NCBI GenBank assembly: GCA_001898235.1
Contig: MKTN01000012.1
Coordinates: forward strand, 62,076 to 126,075
DNA length: 64,000 nucleotides
Direction: 5' to 3'
Source: Gammaproteobacteria bacterium 39-13
Lineage (GTDB): Bacteria; Pseudomonadota; Gammaproteobacteria; Berkiellales; Berkiellaceae
In this document: piece after piece, positions 17,148 to 27,264 of the stretch
How positions within the stretch are numbered: the first letter of the stretch is position 1
How the letters are laid out: each line of letters opens with the position of its first letter
Translations under genes and position numbers: made by a program
The notes under the pieces: generated by a model
Seen by the model: the letters and a program-made list of their open reading frames with translations, nothing else
Databases searched by the model: none
What the model was told of the DNA's origin: nothing

Positions 17148-18276
17148 TAACTTATTTGTACAAGCTGATCATTCTATTTTTAAGTTTAAAACCTTTTCAA
17201 ATGAATTGCTTCATTGGTTGCATGCGTTTAGACATGAAAATCCCTCTAAGTTTATCGATAACATCCAAACTGATTTTCAAATCATTAAAGTAAATAAGAC
17301 TATTTTGCCACTTTCTGTTAATAATAAAGAATATCAAAATAGTTATGTTGTTTCTCCTTATACTGCATTTATTTTATATTCATTCGATGAGATTAAGAAA
17401 ATATCTAATTGTTTTGTTCGTATAATCCTTAAAACTCTTATTCTTTTGTTCGATAAATTCTTTAAAGCCTTTAATGTGAATCGTGTGGTTATGATAAATA
17501 ATTGGTTGTTATCAACTAATCTTTATCCTGAGCTTCAAGCTCAAGATGTCAAACAAATCATAACCTTATTGTCGCAGCGGTATCCGAAGCACGTTCTCGT
17601 TTTCCGCTCTCTGAATGGTTATTCAAATGCTACGCTTATATCGAATTTAAAAAAATTGGGTTGCATTCTATCTGCAAGTCGCCAAGTTTATGTTTTTGAT
17701 CCTAGTAAAAATAATTATTTAAAAAGGAATAATTGTAAGAATGATTTAAGATTGTTAAAAAATTCGTCTTATAACGTAGTAGAGCATGATGCGTTAAATG
17801 AAAATGATTATCAACGCATTGTTGAATTATATAATATGCTCTACTTGGAAAAATATTCTGTTTATAATCCTCAGTTTAATTATAAATTTATAAAGTTAGC
17901 ACATCAAAAGCGATTTTTAACTATGATGGGTTTTCGAAACAGCAATGGTAGGTTGGATGGAATTATTGGCTATTTTAAAGTGGGAAATATTATTACTGCG
18001 CCCTTGGTTGGCTATGACATACACCTTCCTAAAGAAAAAGGGCTTTATCGCTTACTGATGATTTACTTATTAAAAAAGACTAAAGAAGAGAATTTATTAT
18101 TAAATCTTAGTTCAGGCGCCTCTGGCTTTAAGAAATTAAGAGGAGGGCAACCTCATATAGAATACAGCGGAATTTATGTCAAACACTTACCACTTTATTC
18201 AAGATTATTCTGGCGATTTTTACAATTGTTGACGAATTATATTGCGGAACCCATATTAAAGAAGTATGAATTATGA
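17140..18276 (+). CDS. GNAT/FemAB-like acyltransferase (tentative)
   Basis: 378 residues from the ATG at 17140, which overlaps the previous gene by 8 bases. The C-terminal half (about residues 195-345) has the pattern of an acyl-CoA or aminoacyl transferase fold: ENDYQRIVELYNMLYLEKYS, then GRLDGIIGYFKVG, then a family-typical LYRLLMIYLLKK helix and LNLSSGASGFKKLRGG. A similar order occurs in GNAT-like and FemAB-like natural-product enzymes. The N-terminal half is unassigned, and two hydrophobic stretches near 75-105 may touch the membrane. The assignment is by pattern only, so a novel transferase cannot be excluded. Confidence 0.55.
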   Translation: MDNNLFVQADHSIFKFKTFSNELLHWLHAFRHENPSKFIDNIQTDFQIIKVNKTILPLSVNNKEYQNSYVVSPYTAFILYSFDEIKKISNCFVRIILKTLILLFDKFFKAFNVNRVVMINNWLLSTNLYPELQAQDVKQIITLLSQRYPKHVLVFRSLNGYSNATLISNLKKLGCILSASRQVYVFDPSKNNYLKRNNCKNDLRLLKNSSYNVVEHDALNENDYQRIVELYNMLYLEKYSVYNPQFNYKFIKLAHQKRFLTMMGFRNSNGRLDGIIGYFKVGNIITAPLVGYDIHLPKEKGLYRLLMIYLLKKTKEENLLLNLSSGASGFKKLRGGQPHIEYSGIYVKHLPLYSRLFWRFLQLLTNYIAEPILKKYEL

Positions 18277-19268
18277 TGAATAAAATCAAACATAATTGGT
18301 TTATTGTTTGTAAAAGTAATGCTTTGAAAAATAAGCCAAGGCGGGTTATGCTTTTTGGAAAAGCGATTGTTGTTTTCAGAACTAAAAGTGGAATCAGCGC
18401 ACTCGAGGATAGATGTCCTCATCGGAATGCACCACTTTCATGTGGCAAAATTATTAATGATAATATTCAATGCCCTTATCACGGTTGGACTTTTAATAAG
18501 CAAGGTGAATGTATTGATATTCCAGGCTTGTGCGTAACTTCGCACCATTCACTACGTACTGTCCCATGTTATTTTACCTTAGAATATCAAAATTTCATTT
18601 GGGTTTGTCCTGTGCTCAATTACAAACCCTCTGATTTACCCTATTGGCCAACGGAAATGGATTTTCAAAAAACAATATTACAGCGCACTGTTAGAGCAAG
18701 CCTCATCAATACACTCGAAAATTTTTTAGACGCAACACATACGCATTTTATTCATTCAGGTCTTATTAGAAAGAACAATAATCGTCAAAGTGTTAAGGCG
18801 TATATTTTTAGAAGATCTCATCGTGTGGATATTCGATATAACAATGAATCTAAACAAAATGGGTTTATTTCTCGTTTCTTTGAAAAAGAGCGCGTTGAAA
18901 GTGTGGGGCGTTACCTATTCCCCTCCCTTGGCCAAATTGAATATAGGAATAAGGAAGGAACAAGTTTACTGATTTGTTTATATTTAACACCTATGGATAA
19001 TGAACACTTAGCAGTCTTTATTGTCATCCATTCTCCTAGATCTTGGATACCACTTTTTGTTAAAAAAGCATTTATTTTACCTTTTTTAAAAATAGCTTTA
19101 AAACAAGATTTAACTATATTAAAAACTCAAGCAGATAATATAAGTTTTTTTGGGAGTGAGTCTTTTACTTTTTCACCACTCGATTTAATTCGATCTCATA
19201 TTACTCAAATTATTGAGAATGAAGGAAATGCGCCTATGGTAGAAGAAAATACCATAGTAAATATTTAG
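18273..19268 (+). CDS. Rieske non-heme iron oxygenase, large subunit
   Basis: 331 residues. The Rieske 2Fe-2S ligands are complete: Cys48-x-His50 and Cys67-x2-His70 (RCPHRNAPLSCG, then CPYHGWTF). The mononuclear iron site follows as N150-x2-D153-x2-H156-x4-H161. This is a full-length oxygenase alpha-subunit layout, which hydroxylates, desaturates or otherwise oxidises a substrate using O2 and electrons from a separate reductase. No reductase or ferredoxin gene is adjacent, so electrons must come from elsewhere. As the last gene of the operon (4-base overlap), it probably performs a late tailoring step. Confidence 0.88.
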   Translation: MMNKIKHNWFIVCKSNALKNKPRRVMLFGKAIVVFRTKSGISALEDRCPHRNAPLSCGKIINDNIQCPYHGWTFNKQGECIDIPGLCVTSHHSLRTVPCYFTLEYQNFIWVCPVLNYKPSDLPYWPTEMDFQKTILQRTVRASLINTLENFLDATHTHFIHSGLIRKNNNRQSVKAYIFRRSHRVDIRYNNESKQNGFISRFFEKERVESVGRYLFPSLGQIEYRNKEGTSLLICLYLTPMDNEHLAVFIVIHSPRSWIPLFVKKAFILPFLKIALKQDLTILKTQADNISFFGSESFTFSPLDLIRSHITQIIENEGNAPMVEENTIVNI

Positions 19269-19406
19269 AAAATAACTAAATGCGATTTGATTGTCATTTT
19301 TTGGAGCTTGCATTAATGTTAGTTAATGTCCTTAGGTTCTATGCCAAGGAAAAGCCCAATGAAATTCAAGAAGCTAATTATAGTATTTGTATTTATGTTA
19401 ACCCAA

Positions 19407-20057
19407 TCAATTAGTTATCGCTTTGTTTGATGTTGTGTCAGTACCTTTATTTAATAAACTCTTGTTTTGTTCAATATAATGGGCTGATAAACGAGGAGCA
19501 CTTGTGATTTGCTTGAAAATATATTCATTTGCATCAAATATGTCTTTCAGTGCTGATTTAAATCGTGGGGGATCAGCATGAAAATGATCATATACATGGT
19601 TAAATGATTTAGAAGCTGTGTCGAAGCGTTGCTCAGCAAGATAATTTAAAGTTAATGCCCGATTAGTCTCAAATTCTTCATCTGGATGAAACTGGACGGT
19701 TCCATCTTCAGCCATAATGTAAACGAGCCCTTCCTCTTTAAACACTCGATTTACAAAGAGTTTAAATTCATCACCTATTCTGTTACCTCTTGGGCGTTTG
19801 CCTCTTGAATGTTCTATGATGGCTTGATAAATGATTCTGATAGAGTTCAAACAATCGGTAAGCGAAATAGATTCAAAAAAATCTACAAACTCAGGGGCGG
19901 CAATACCTCATGGAACATCTAAGCCGGCTTCCGTTTCTATTTTGCTGGTTAGAAATTCACTTAAATTATTATTCAGGGCTATAGAAGAAACTTCTGCGCC
20001 AATTTGCCGCCTCATGGTGTTGCTGTCTCTAGTTAAACCTGATTGGCTAAAGTTCAT
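19407..20057 (-). pseudogene. Unrecognised gene interrupted by one in-frame TGA
   Basis: Reading from the ATG at 20055-20057, one frame stays open for 216 codons except for a single TGA at 19908-19910. Before it the frame reads MNFSQSGLTRDSNTMRRQIG up to GLDVP. After it the frame continues GIAAPEFVDFFESISLTD and on to the natural stop at 19407, with no frame change and normal-looking protein on both sides. The downstream part alone has a possible 147-residue frame. The simplest reading is a recent nonsense mutation (for instance from CGA or TGG); a sequencing error or readthrough is also possible. I do not recognise the family. Confidence 0.6.
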
Positions 20058-20216
20058 TTGCTTAGATATTTGTTGAGTTGATTTCTTGAAGATTAGTTTA
20101 GACTTTACTTAACGACCAACTAACAAAATGGTAATGAGTGCGACTCGGATGGGTAATGAAAGTTGTTACTTATTGCCAGCAATTGCCCCGGGAGTGTCCC
20201 ATGGCTTGCTCTAGAA

Positions 20217-20240
20217 ATAAAAAAAGGGCGCTAGGCCCTT
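20217..20240 (-). terminator. Rho-independent terminator after tRNA-Asn
   Basis: On the minus strand AAGGGC-ctagc-GCCCTT is followed by a run of T, starting nine bases beyond the tRNA 3' end. Confidence 0.7.
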
Positions 20241-20248
20241 GAATTAGT

Positions 20249-20324
<76 letters not shown>

Positions 20325-20365
20325 ATAGCGCGAAATAGTACTTTTCTCCTGTACTTAAGTCAAGC

Positions 20366-20399
20366 CCCTTTAGCCCCCAGAAAACTGAGGGCTAAAGGG
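20366..20399 (-). terminator. Hairpin downstream of the aminotransferase gene
   Basis: A perfect 11-base stem, CCCTTTAGCCC with GGGCTAAAGGG, lies between the aminotransferase stop and tRNA-Asn. There is no clear T run, so it may be an RNA end-stabilising hairpin rather than an intrinsic terminator. Confidence 0.5.
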
Positions 20400-20405
20400 A
20401 GAAAC

Positions 20406-21590
20406 TTAACTAAACGCTTTTTTCATGCGTTCAATCGCTTTTTCTAGTATATCCATACTGGTCGCAAAAGAAAGTCTCATAAACCCTTCGCTACCAAAAG
20501 CAGAGCCAGGCACTAAAGCGAGCCCTACGGTTGTAATGAGGTGTTCAGCAAGTTGCAAGTCTGAATTGATATTAGGCATGCGATCGATAATGTCTTGAAC
20601 ACGAGGGAAGGCATAGAACGTACCGTCGCCTGGTGCGCATTGCACGCCGTCGATAGAATTGAGTTCTTTAACCAAATAATCGTGACGTTGTTTAAAGACT
20701 TTAACCATTTCATGCACTGTCTCCATACCCCCACGTAAAGCCGCCTCTGCAGCCGCCTGAGCAATGGAACAAGGATTAGAGGTACTTTGACTTTGGATAT
20801 TTTTCATCGGCTTAATCAGCGACAGGGGGCCGCAGCAATAGCCAATGCGCCAGCCGGTCATGGAGTATGCTTTAGAAACTCCATTGAGAACAATGGTTCG
20901 ATCGTATAAGTCAGGGCAGACCATGACGATGTTTGAGTAAGGCTCATCAGTCCATAGTATGTGCTCATACATATCGTCAGTTGCAATGAGCACGTGAGGA
21001 TGCTTGAGCAATACTTCGGATAAGGCAATTAACTCTTTTTTGCTATAAGCCATACCTGTAGGATTGGAAGGGCTGTTCAGGATCAACATTTTTGTTTTAG
21101 GGGTAATAGCCGCTTCAAGTTGCTCTGGGGTAATTTTAAAGCGCTGATGAATGTCGGTCTGAATGAAAACAGGGGTGCCATCGGCTAGCAATGCCATATC
21201 TGGGTATGAAACCCAGTAAGGTGCCGGAATAATGACCTCGTCACCTTCTTGGATAACGGCCTGCATTAGATTGTAAATACATTGTTTTCCACCTGTGGAA
21301 ACAATGATTTGGTCAGGGTTATAGCGTAATTGATTGAAATTTTGCATTTTCTCGGAAATTGCCGCGCGTAAGCTTGGGATCCCCTCAACGGCAGTGTATT
21401 TTGTTTTGCCATCATGAATAGCTTTAATGGCCGCTTCCTTGATATGCTGAGGAGTATCAAAGTCAGGTTCCCCAGCACCAAGCCCAACGATATCCTGACC
21501 GGCAGCCTTTAATTCAGCGGCCCGTGCAGTTACAGCTAGAGTAGGGGAAGGTTTGATGCGCTTTACACGGTTTGCAAGTTGTATGTCCAA
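20406..21590 (-). CDS. aspC: Aspartate aminotransferase, class I PLP enzyme
   Basis: 394 residues of a type I-beta aspartate/prephenate aminotransferase. Visible landmarks are LGAGEPDFDTPQHIKEAA (about 36-53), the PLP-phosphate region STGGKQ, Asn in NSPSNPTG (about 171-178), and the Schiff-base lysine in NGVSKAYSMTGWRIGY (about 233-248). It interconverts aspartate or aromatic amino acids with 2-oxoglutarate. The start codon is TTG: an in-frame TAA stands immediately upstream and GAGGG lies nine bases before, so no other start fits. It is divergent from uvrB. Confidence 0.92.
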   Translation of the reverse strand: MDIQLANRVKRIKPSPTLAVTARAAELKAAGQDIVGLGAGEPDFDTPQHIKEAAIKAIHDGKTKYTAVEGIPSLRAAISEKMQNFNQLRYNPDQIIVSTGGKQCIYNLMQAVIQEGDEVIIPAPYWVSYPDMALLADGTPVFIQTDIHQRFKITPEQLEAAITPKTKMLILNSPSNPTGMAYSKKELIALSEVLLKHPHVLIATDDMYEHILWTDEPYSNIVMVCPDLYDRTIVLNGVSKAYSMTGWRIGYCCGPLSLIKPMKNIQSQSTSNPCSIAQAAAEAALRGGMETVHEMVKVFKQRHDYLVKELNSIDGVQCAPGDGTFYAFPRVQDIIDRMPNINSDLQLAEHLITTVGLALVPGSAFGSEGFMRLSFATSMDILEKAIERMKKAFS

Positions 21591-21678
21591 TTATGTACCC
21601 TCAGCAATTTTTACATCAATAGATTCAGGCCGATTACTATGCCATATTTAAGGCAATTTTTTAAGAATTTGATTCAAA

Positions 21679-23748
21679 ATGATAAAGCACAAACGCGACA
21701 GTAAAAAATTTAGATTGGCAACGAGCTTTAAACCGGCTGGTGATCAAATTGCGGCTATTGCTGCATTGAAAGAGGGCTTGCAGGAAGGATTGCTGCACCA
21801 AACATTGCTGGGCGTCACAGGATCAGGCAAAACCTTTACAGTGGCCAATGTCATTGAAGCGTTACAGCGTACCACGCTTATTTTGGCTCCCAATAAAACG
21901 CTTGCTGCTCAATTGTATGGAGAAATGAAAGAATTTTTTCCTTCCAATTGTGTAGAGTATTTTGTTTCTTATTATGATTACTATCAACCAGAAGCCTATG
22001 TTCCTTCCTCAGACACCTATATCGAGAAAGATGCTTCAATAAACGAACATATTGAGCAAATGCGGCTTTCTGCCACCAAAGCGCTCCTTGAGCGTAATGA
22101 TAGTATTATTGTGGCAACGGTTTCCGCGATTTATGGTTTAGGGGATCCTAATTCTTACCTCAGTATGATGTTGCATGTAAGCAAAGGCGACAGAATTGAT
22201 CAGCGTCAAATATTACGCCGGCTTGCTGAGTTACAATATACCCGCAACGATTTAGAATTACGTCGAGGTTATTATCGCGTACGAGGCGATGTGATCGATA
22301 TTTTTCCTGCAGAATCGGAACAATATGCAGTACGGGTAGAATTATTTGGTGATGAAGTAGATGCCTTGAGCATTTTTGATCCACTCACTGGCTATGTGCA
22401 ACAAAGTGTACCTCGTATAACCGTCTATCCGAAAAGCCATTATGTGACTCCACGCGAGCAAGTGTTAGATGCGGTAGAAAATATTAAAATTGAGTTAAAG
22501 CAGCGCTTAGAAGATCTGCGCAATAATCAAAAATTGGTCGAGGCTCAGCGTTTAGAACAACGGACGCAATATGATATTGAGATGTTGCTCCAATTGGGGT
22601 ATTGCAATGGTATCGAAAATTATTCTCGCCACTTAAGTGGACGTAAAGCAGGGGAACCACCTCCTACATTAATTGATTACTTACCACCTGGTGCGCTTTT
22701 AGTCATCGATGAATCTCATGTCATGATCCCACAATTGGGAGCAATGTATAAAGGGGACAGATCACGTAAGGAAACATTGGTTGAATATGGATTTCGTTTA
22801 CCTTCAGCTTTAGATAATCGTCCTTTGCGCTTTGAAGAATTTGAGCGATTAATGCCACAGACTATTTTCGTTTCAGCAACGCCTGGTGAATACGAGTTAA
22901 AATTGTCGGGTAAACCTGTAGAGCAAATTGTAAGACCTACGGGATTAATCGATCCTAAAATCGAAGTGCGCCCAGTGGGGACCCAAGTGGACGATGTATT
23001 ATCTGAGATCCATAAGCGGGTTGAGATCAATGAAAGGGTATTAATTACCACCTTAACCAAACGTATGGCAGAGGATTTAACCGACTATTTAGCTGAGCAT
23101 GGTGTTAAGGTACGTTATCTCCATTCTGAAATTGAAACCGTTGAACGTGTAGAAATCATACGTGATTTGCGTTTAGGGGTGTTTGACGTGTTAGTGGGGA
23201 TCAACTTACTGCGCGAAGGACTGGATATGCCCGAAGTGTCGTTAGTAGCGATTTTTGATGCTGACAAGGAAGGATTTTTACGCTCAACCCGTTCGTTGAT
23301 TCAGACGATAGGGCGTGCTGCTCGACACATTCACGGTACAACTATCCTATATGCCGATAAAGTGACATCATCGATGAAAATGGCGATGTCAGAAACCGAT
23401 AGGCGTCGAAGAAAGCAACAAGAGCATAACAAGAAAAATAATATCACCCCAATGTCAGTGACAAAATCAATACAAGATATCATGGAAGGGGCTTTTGTTG
23501 GACGTAAAATTTCAAATAAAAGTGCAAAGAAAGCACAAAACCAAGCTGCCTCGAATCCTGTTATCGAAGAAATTCGTCAATATAGACAAAATCATGCTGC
23601 TATTACACCGCAAGAGTTTACCAAGCTGCTCAAAAAATGGGATGCTAAAATGTATGAGCATGCTCGAAACTTAGAATTTGAGCAAGCAGCCATGATTCGG
23701 GATGAGATTAAAGAACTGAAAGAATCTGCTTTCAAAGAAGATTTATAG
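21679..23748 (+). CDS. uvrB: Excinuclease ABC subunit B
   Basis: 689 residues, slightly longer than usual. The Walker A motif [10 protein letters not shown] is at about 45-54. The beta-hairpin region [10 protein letters not shown] (about 95-104) inserts into damaged DNA. DESHVM is the Walker B-like motif, with helicase motifs near [11 protein letters not shown] and [14 protein letters not shown]. The UVR domain [15 protein letters not shown] closes the C-terminus (about 670-684) and contacts UvrC. It performs damage verification in nucleotide excision repair. The gene is monocistronic and diverges from the aminotransferase gene. Confidence 0.97.
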   Translation: MIKHKRDSKKFRLATSFKPAGDQIAAIAALKEGLQEGLLHQTLLGVTGSGKTFTVANVIEALQRTTLILAPNKTLAAQLYGEMKEFFPSNCVEYFVSYYDYYQPEAYVPSSDTYIEKDASINEHIEQMRLSATKALLERNDSIIVATVSAIYGLGDPNSYLSMMLHVSKGDRIDQRQILRRLAELQYTRNDLELRRGYYRVRGDVIDIFPAESEQYAVRVELFGDEVDALSIFDPLTGYVQQSVPRITVYPKSHYVTPREQVLDAVENIKIELKQRLEDLRNNQKLVEAQRLEQRTQYDIEMLLQLGYCNGIENYSRHLSGRKAGEPPPTLIDYLPPGALLVIDESHVMIPQLGAMYKGDRSRKETLVEYGFRLPSALDNRPLRFEEFERLMPQTIFVSATPGEYELKLSGKPVEQIVRPTGLIDPKIEVRPVGTQVDDVLSEIHKRVEINERVLITTLTKRMAEDLTDYLAEHGVKVRYLHSEIETVERVEIIRDLRLGVFDVLVGINLLREGLDMPEVSLVAIFDADKEGFLRSTRSLIQTIGRAARHIHGTTILYADKVTSSMKMAMSETDRRRRKQQEHNKKNNITPMSVTKSIQDIMEGAFVGRKISNKSAKKAQNQAASNPVIEEIRQYRQNHAAITPQEFTKLLKKWDAKMYEHARNLEFEQAAMIRDEIKELKESAFKEDL

Positions 23749-23841
23749 TCTTCGCCCATGAATTTTCGAGAGGACTTTCGCTATCTCGCAATCCTCATAA
23801 AAACGAAGGGATTCTTCTTTCATTGATAAGGATATTAATGA

Positions 23842-25569
23842 ATGATCAGATTTAAACGGATGCACCATATTGTCAATCCTGAAGATCGCCTCAAGCTAAA
23901 TGAGGTATTGAAAATCTATCAAGGCGCCTTTCCCTATCATCCTGAGTATGCTGCGAAAATTGCCAAATTGATGGAGAAAGAACATCACAAGGATTTTAGC
24001 CCTATTCTGATCCTTGCTGAGGGACAAAAAGGCAAGGTATTGGGTTTTAGTTTAATTTATTATTTTCATAAATTTCACTATGCCTATTTAGATTATATTG
24101 CCAGCGATCCTAAAAGAGCGCGTCATGGTATAGGATCTGCTTTATATGAAGCGACGAGAGAATTCTTGCTAGGAATGAAAACCATTGGTTTTTTTATGGA
24201 TGTGCCAACGGATGATCCCGCCCTTGTACATGAAGGGACAGATCTTAAGATCAATCGAAAAAAATTGGCTTTTTACGAACAATACGGCGCATTGCCTATC
24301 ATCAATACTGCTTATGAACATATTTCGCATAAAGCAAATGGAGGTTATTTTACTTATTTAGTGTTTGATAACCTGAAAAAACAAAAAGTATTGAAACGTA
24401 CTATTTTAAAAGAAATTATCGCAAAAATTTTATTTATCAAAGGTGGGATGAAAGAGCAAGACCCGAAAGTGCAGACTATTTTAAGATCAATTAAGGACGA
24501 TCCTATCCAGTTTAGAAAATTGCATTATCTAAAGGCTCCTTTGAAGCCTGTCACTCCTAAAAATAGGCTAACCTTAATTGAAGTAGTTAATACCGGCAAT
24601 GCTTATCAAATCCATAACCTGAAAGAAAAAGGCTATGTTGAACGACCAGTAAGAATTGATTCTATCGAAAAGGGGCTTGCAAACTTAAATTGCATCTTTT
24701 TAAAACCTAAAAATTTCTCAGAAAAATACCTTCGCAGGATCCACAGTGAGAAGATGATCCGTTATATTAGCGAGGGGCAAAAGAACATCAAAGCTAACGG
24801 TCTGCTTTATCCTAATGTATTCCCGATCCGTCGACCAGAAAATATTCCGCAAAATTGGGACATTAGAATGGGCTATTATTGCATGGATACCTTTACGCCT
24901 TTGACCGCAAATGTGTATAAAGCAGCTAAACAAGCCGCAGATGCAGCTTTAACCGGGGCTGAAAGATTATTAAAAGGAAGTAAATTAACCTATGTATTAT
25001 GTAGACCACCAGGGCATCATGCAGAACGAAAAGTATTTGGCGGATTTTGTTACTTTAATAATGCGGCATTAGCGGCAGATTACTTATCTTCGCACGGAAA
25101 AGTCGTTGTGCTGGATATTGATCATCATCACGGGAATGGCACGCAAAATATTTTTTATGAACGAAAAGACGTTTTTTTTATTTCAATTCATGCCGATCCA
25201 CGATTTGCTTATCCTTATTATGCTGGGTTTGCAGATGAGGAAGGGCTGGGTAAGGGAAAAGGGTACAATAAGAATTTTCCTTTAAAAGCAGGAACAAATA
25301 ATGAAGCTTATTTGCATACTTTAAGTAAAGCCTGTAATTTAATTAAAAAATTTAAACCTCGTTTCTTAGTTGTTTCTTTAGGATTCGATATCATGCAAGG
25401 CGATCCCACAGGTTATTTTACAATTACTCAAGCTGGCATGAAAAAAATTGGTCAAATGATTGGGCAGTTGAATTTGCCTTTTCTAATTATACAAGAAGGG
25501 GGATACTCCAAAAAGAATTTAAGAAATGGCGCCTTTTCTTTTTTCGATGGACTATCAAGAGATCTCTAG
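23842..25569 (+). CDS. GNAT acetyltransferase fused to histone-deacetylase-like hydrolase
   Basis: 575 residues holding two opposing activities. Residues about 1-175 form a GNAT domain (YAYLDYIASDP, RHGIGSALYEATREF, LAFYEQYGA). Residues about 245-575 form an arginase-fold deacetylase of the HDAC/acetylpolyamine amidohydrolase type: CRPPGHHAE with tandem His at 392-393, zinc-site LDIDHHHGNGTQ with Asp427 and His429, Asp516 in LGFD, and QEGGY with the catalytic Tyr555. All catalytic positions appear intact. The substrate could be polyamines, bacterial protein lysines or host histones. No Sec signal is seen. The gene converges on the MATE gene. Confidence 0.9.
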   Translation: MIRFKRMHHIVNPEDRLKLNEVLKIYQGAFPYHPEYAAKIAKLMEKEHHKDFSPILILAEGQKGKVLGFSLIYYFHKFHYAYLDYIASDPKRARHGIGSALYEATREFLLGMKTIGFFMDVPTDDPALVHEGTDLKINRKKLAFYEQYGALPIINTAYEHISHKANGGYFTYLVFDNLKKQKVLKRTILKEIIAKILFIKGGMKEQDPKVQTILRSIKDDPIQFRKLHYLKAPLKPVTPKNRLTLIEVVNTGNAYQIHNLKEKGYVERPVRIDSIEKGLANLNCIFLKPKNFSEKYLRRIHSEKMIRYISEGQKNIKANGLLYPNVFPIRRPENIPQNWDIRMGYYCMDTFTPLTANVYKAAKQAADAALTGAERLLKGSKLTYVLCRPPGHHAERKVFGGFCYFNNAALAADYLSSHGKVVVLDIDHHHGNGTQNIFYERKDVFFISIHADPRFAYPYYAGFADEEGLGKGKGYNKNFPLKAGTNNEAYLHTLSKACNLIKKFKPRFLVVSLGFDIMQGDPTGYFTITQAGMKKIGQMIGQLNLPFLIIQEGGYSKKNLRNGAFSFFDGLSRDL

Positions 25570-25573
25570 ATAA

Positions 25574-26968
25574 CTAATGATTAATCAGTAAGCAATTATC
25601 CCAATTTTTTCTCTTGTAGCGAACAAAATAACTGGCAAATAGAATGAATGAAAAGATTGTAACTAGTTGCAATGTCATCGTGGGTGCGCCTTCCATTTTA
25701 ATAACAAACCAATAAACGGGACAAATGCAAAATAACCAGGTGCCAATAGAGTGCATAAACATGATGAAGCGTGTATCGCCAGCAGCGGTCAAAACGCCGT
25801 CGATAACCCATGCCATACCATCAAATAGAAAAGCAAGCCATAACCAGCGACAACTTGTTTCTACAAGTTCCCTAATATTCTCTGAACTACCATCATTGCT
25901 CGACAGGAAAAAATCAACTAATAGATGGGGGGAAAACACTAAGGGGATGGCCAAAATCAATGCTAATACAAACTGTAATTGCAATCCTGTTGTCAGAACT
26001 TCAGCGATCTGTTTTTCTTTTTTGGCGCCGATGTAATTGGCTGCAATAGCGGTTACACCTTTTTGTAACCCTTCAGTAATAAATGAAAAGAACGCCCATA
26101 AGCTTAATCCTATAGACATCACCGTAATATGCGCTATTCCTCTTTTGGCCATCATATACATGATCAATGCCCAAGCTGCCATTGAGGCTGCATGACCTAG
26201 AGTATTAGGGGTGCTTATTTTAATGCATTTAATAAACAATTTTTTGTTAAAATGAAATTTATGGGTATGAAAACGCTTTCTGTTATCTGAATTAAGAAAG
26301 ATGCAGAATAATCCAATGGCAATACTTGCTTCAGCCAAGCCAGTTGCAATAGCGGCACCTTTTGCACCAAGCGGCGGAATACCCGCTACGCCAAATACTA
26401 ATAAATAAACTAAGACAAGATTTAATATATTGCTAAAAATAACAGAATAAGTCACCGTTTTTACCTGGCCTCGGCCGATGAAAAAAGCAGAAAGTGCACT
26501 CGTCAGTGGGAAAAAAGGACTAAAAATCATCATCCATTTAAAATAAGGTTCGCCTTCTAGGGCTAACTCTGGCGGGATGAGAAAGGAATGACCAAATAAA
26601 CCAATAGGGATCATGATAAAGGAAGACATAATGGAGAACCAAATCATCTGCCAAACAGGCTTTCCTACCTGTTCCCATTTTTTAGCGCCATTATATTGAC
26701 CAACAAAGACTTCCGCAATCATCGCAATGGACATTGCGCTAAACAAAAATAAAACGATAGTGCTCCAGACTGTTGTTGCTGCCAACATCGATTGGGTGTT
26801 ATATGTCGCTAAAATGATTCGTTGGAAAAACATCATTAATGTGCCTGAAAAAGCAGAAAGCATCAGCGGAAGGCAAATTTTCCATAAGGTGCGCAAATGG
26901 CTGTGAGTAGGATTTAGAATCGCTGTATTTTCTATTTCATTGACGTTTGCAGACGATGATGCCAGCAT
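25574..26968 (-). CDS. MATE family efflux transporter
   Basis: About 464 residues with twelve hydrophobic segments in two related halves. Landmarks of the family include FSGTLMMFFQRIILATYN in helix 1, TVWSTIVLFLFSAMSIAM, EVFVGQYNGAKKWEQVG, and in the second half STPNTLGHAASMAAW and TAIAANYIGAKKEKQIAEV. MATE proteins export drugs or metabolites using H+ or Na+ gradients. The ATG at 26968 is preceded by GGGTGGA and is preferred over a GTG five codons upstream. Substrate is not predictable. Confidence 0.88.
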   Translation of the reverse strand: MLASSSANVNEIENTAILNPTHSHLRTLWKICLPLMLSAFSGTLMMFFQRIILATYNTQSMLAATTVWSTIVLFLFSAMSIAMIAEVFVGQYNGAKKWEQVGKPVWQMIWFSIMSSFIMIPIGLFGHSFLIPPELALEGEPYFKWMMIFSPFFPLTSALSAFFIGRGQVKTVTYSVIFSNILNLVLVYLLVFGVAGIPPLGAKGAAIATGLAEASIAIGLFCIFLNSDNRKRFHTHKFHFNKKLFIKCIKISTPNTLGHAASMAAWALIMYMMAKRGIAHITVMSIGLSLWAFFSFITEGLQKGVTAIAANYIGAKKEKQIAEVLTTGLQLQFVLALILAIPLVFSPHLLVDFFLSSNDGSSENIRELVETSCRWLWLAFLFDGMAWVIDGVLTAAGDTRFIMFMHSIGTWLFCICPVYWFVIKMEGAPTMTLQLVTIFSFILFASYFVRYKRKNWDNCLLINH

Positions 26969-27264
26969 GATGTTACATTCCACCCGTTGTTTATCATTAA
27001 AGAATGCAATCCTTGCTACACAAGAATTTATAAATTTATATAAGAAAGTGATTTTTTTGATGAAAGAAATTTAGAAGTTTAATCATTGAAACTATCATGT
27101 AATCAGTAATTATTATGCCATAACGAGGAAAGTTTATTTTGCCATTGATTCAGGTAAAAAAGCTTACTGTCAGAGAATAAGAGGATATTCAACAAAATTT
27201 AGAATGAGTGTGTATGCAGCAAAATGAATAAGGTATAGAAATAGTTGGATTTATCGCAATGGTA

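Noticed and set aside
19359-19430. 23-residue frame starting MKFKKLIIVFVFML
   Set aside because: It looks like a bare signal peptide, but it ends at once, overlaps the interrupted gene and has no mature part. At most it is a remnant.
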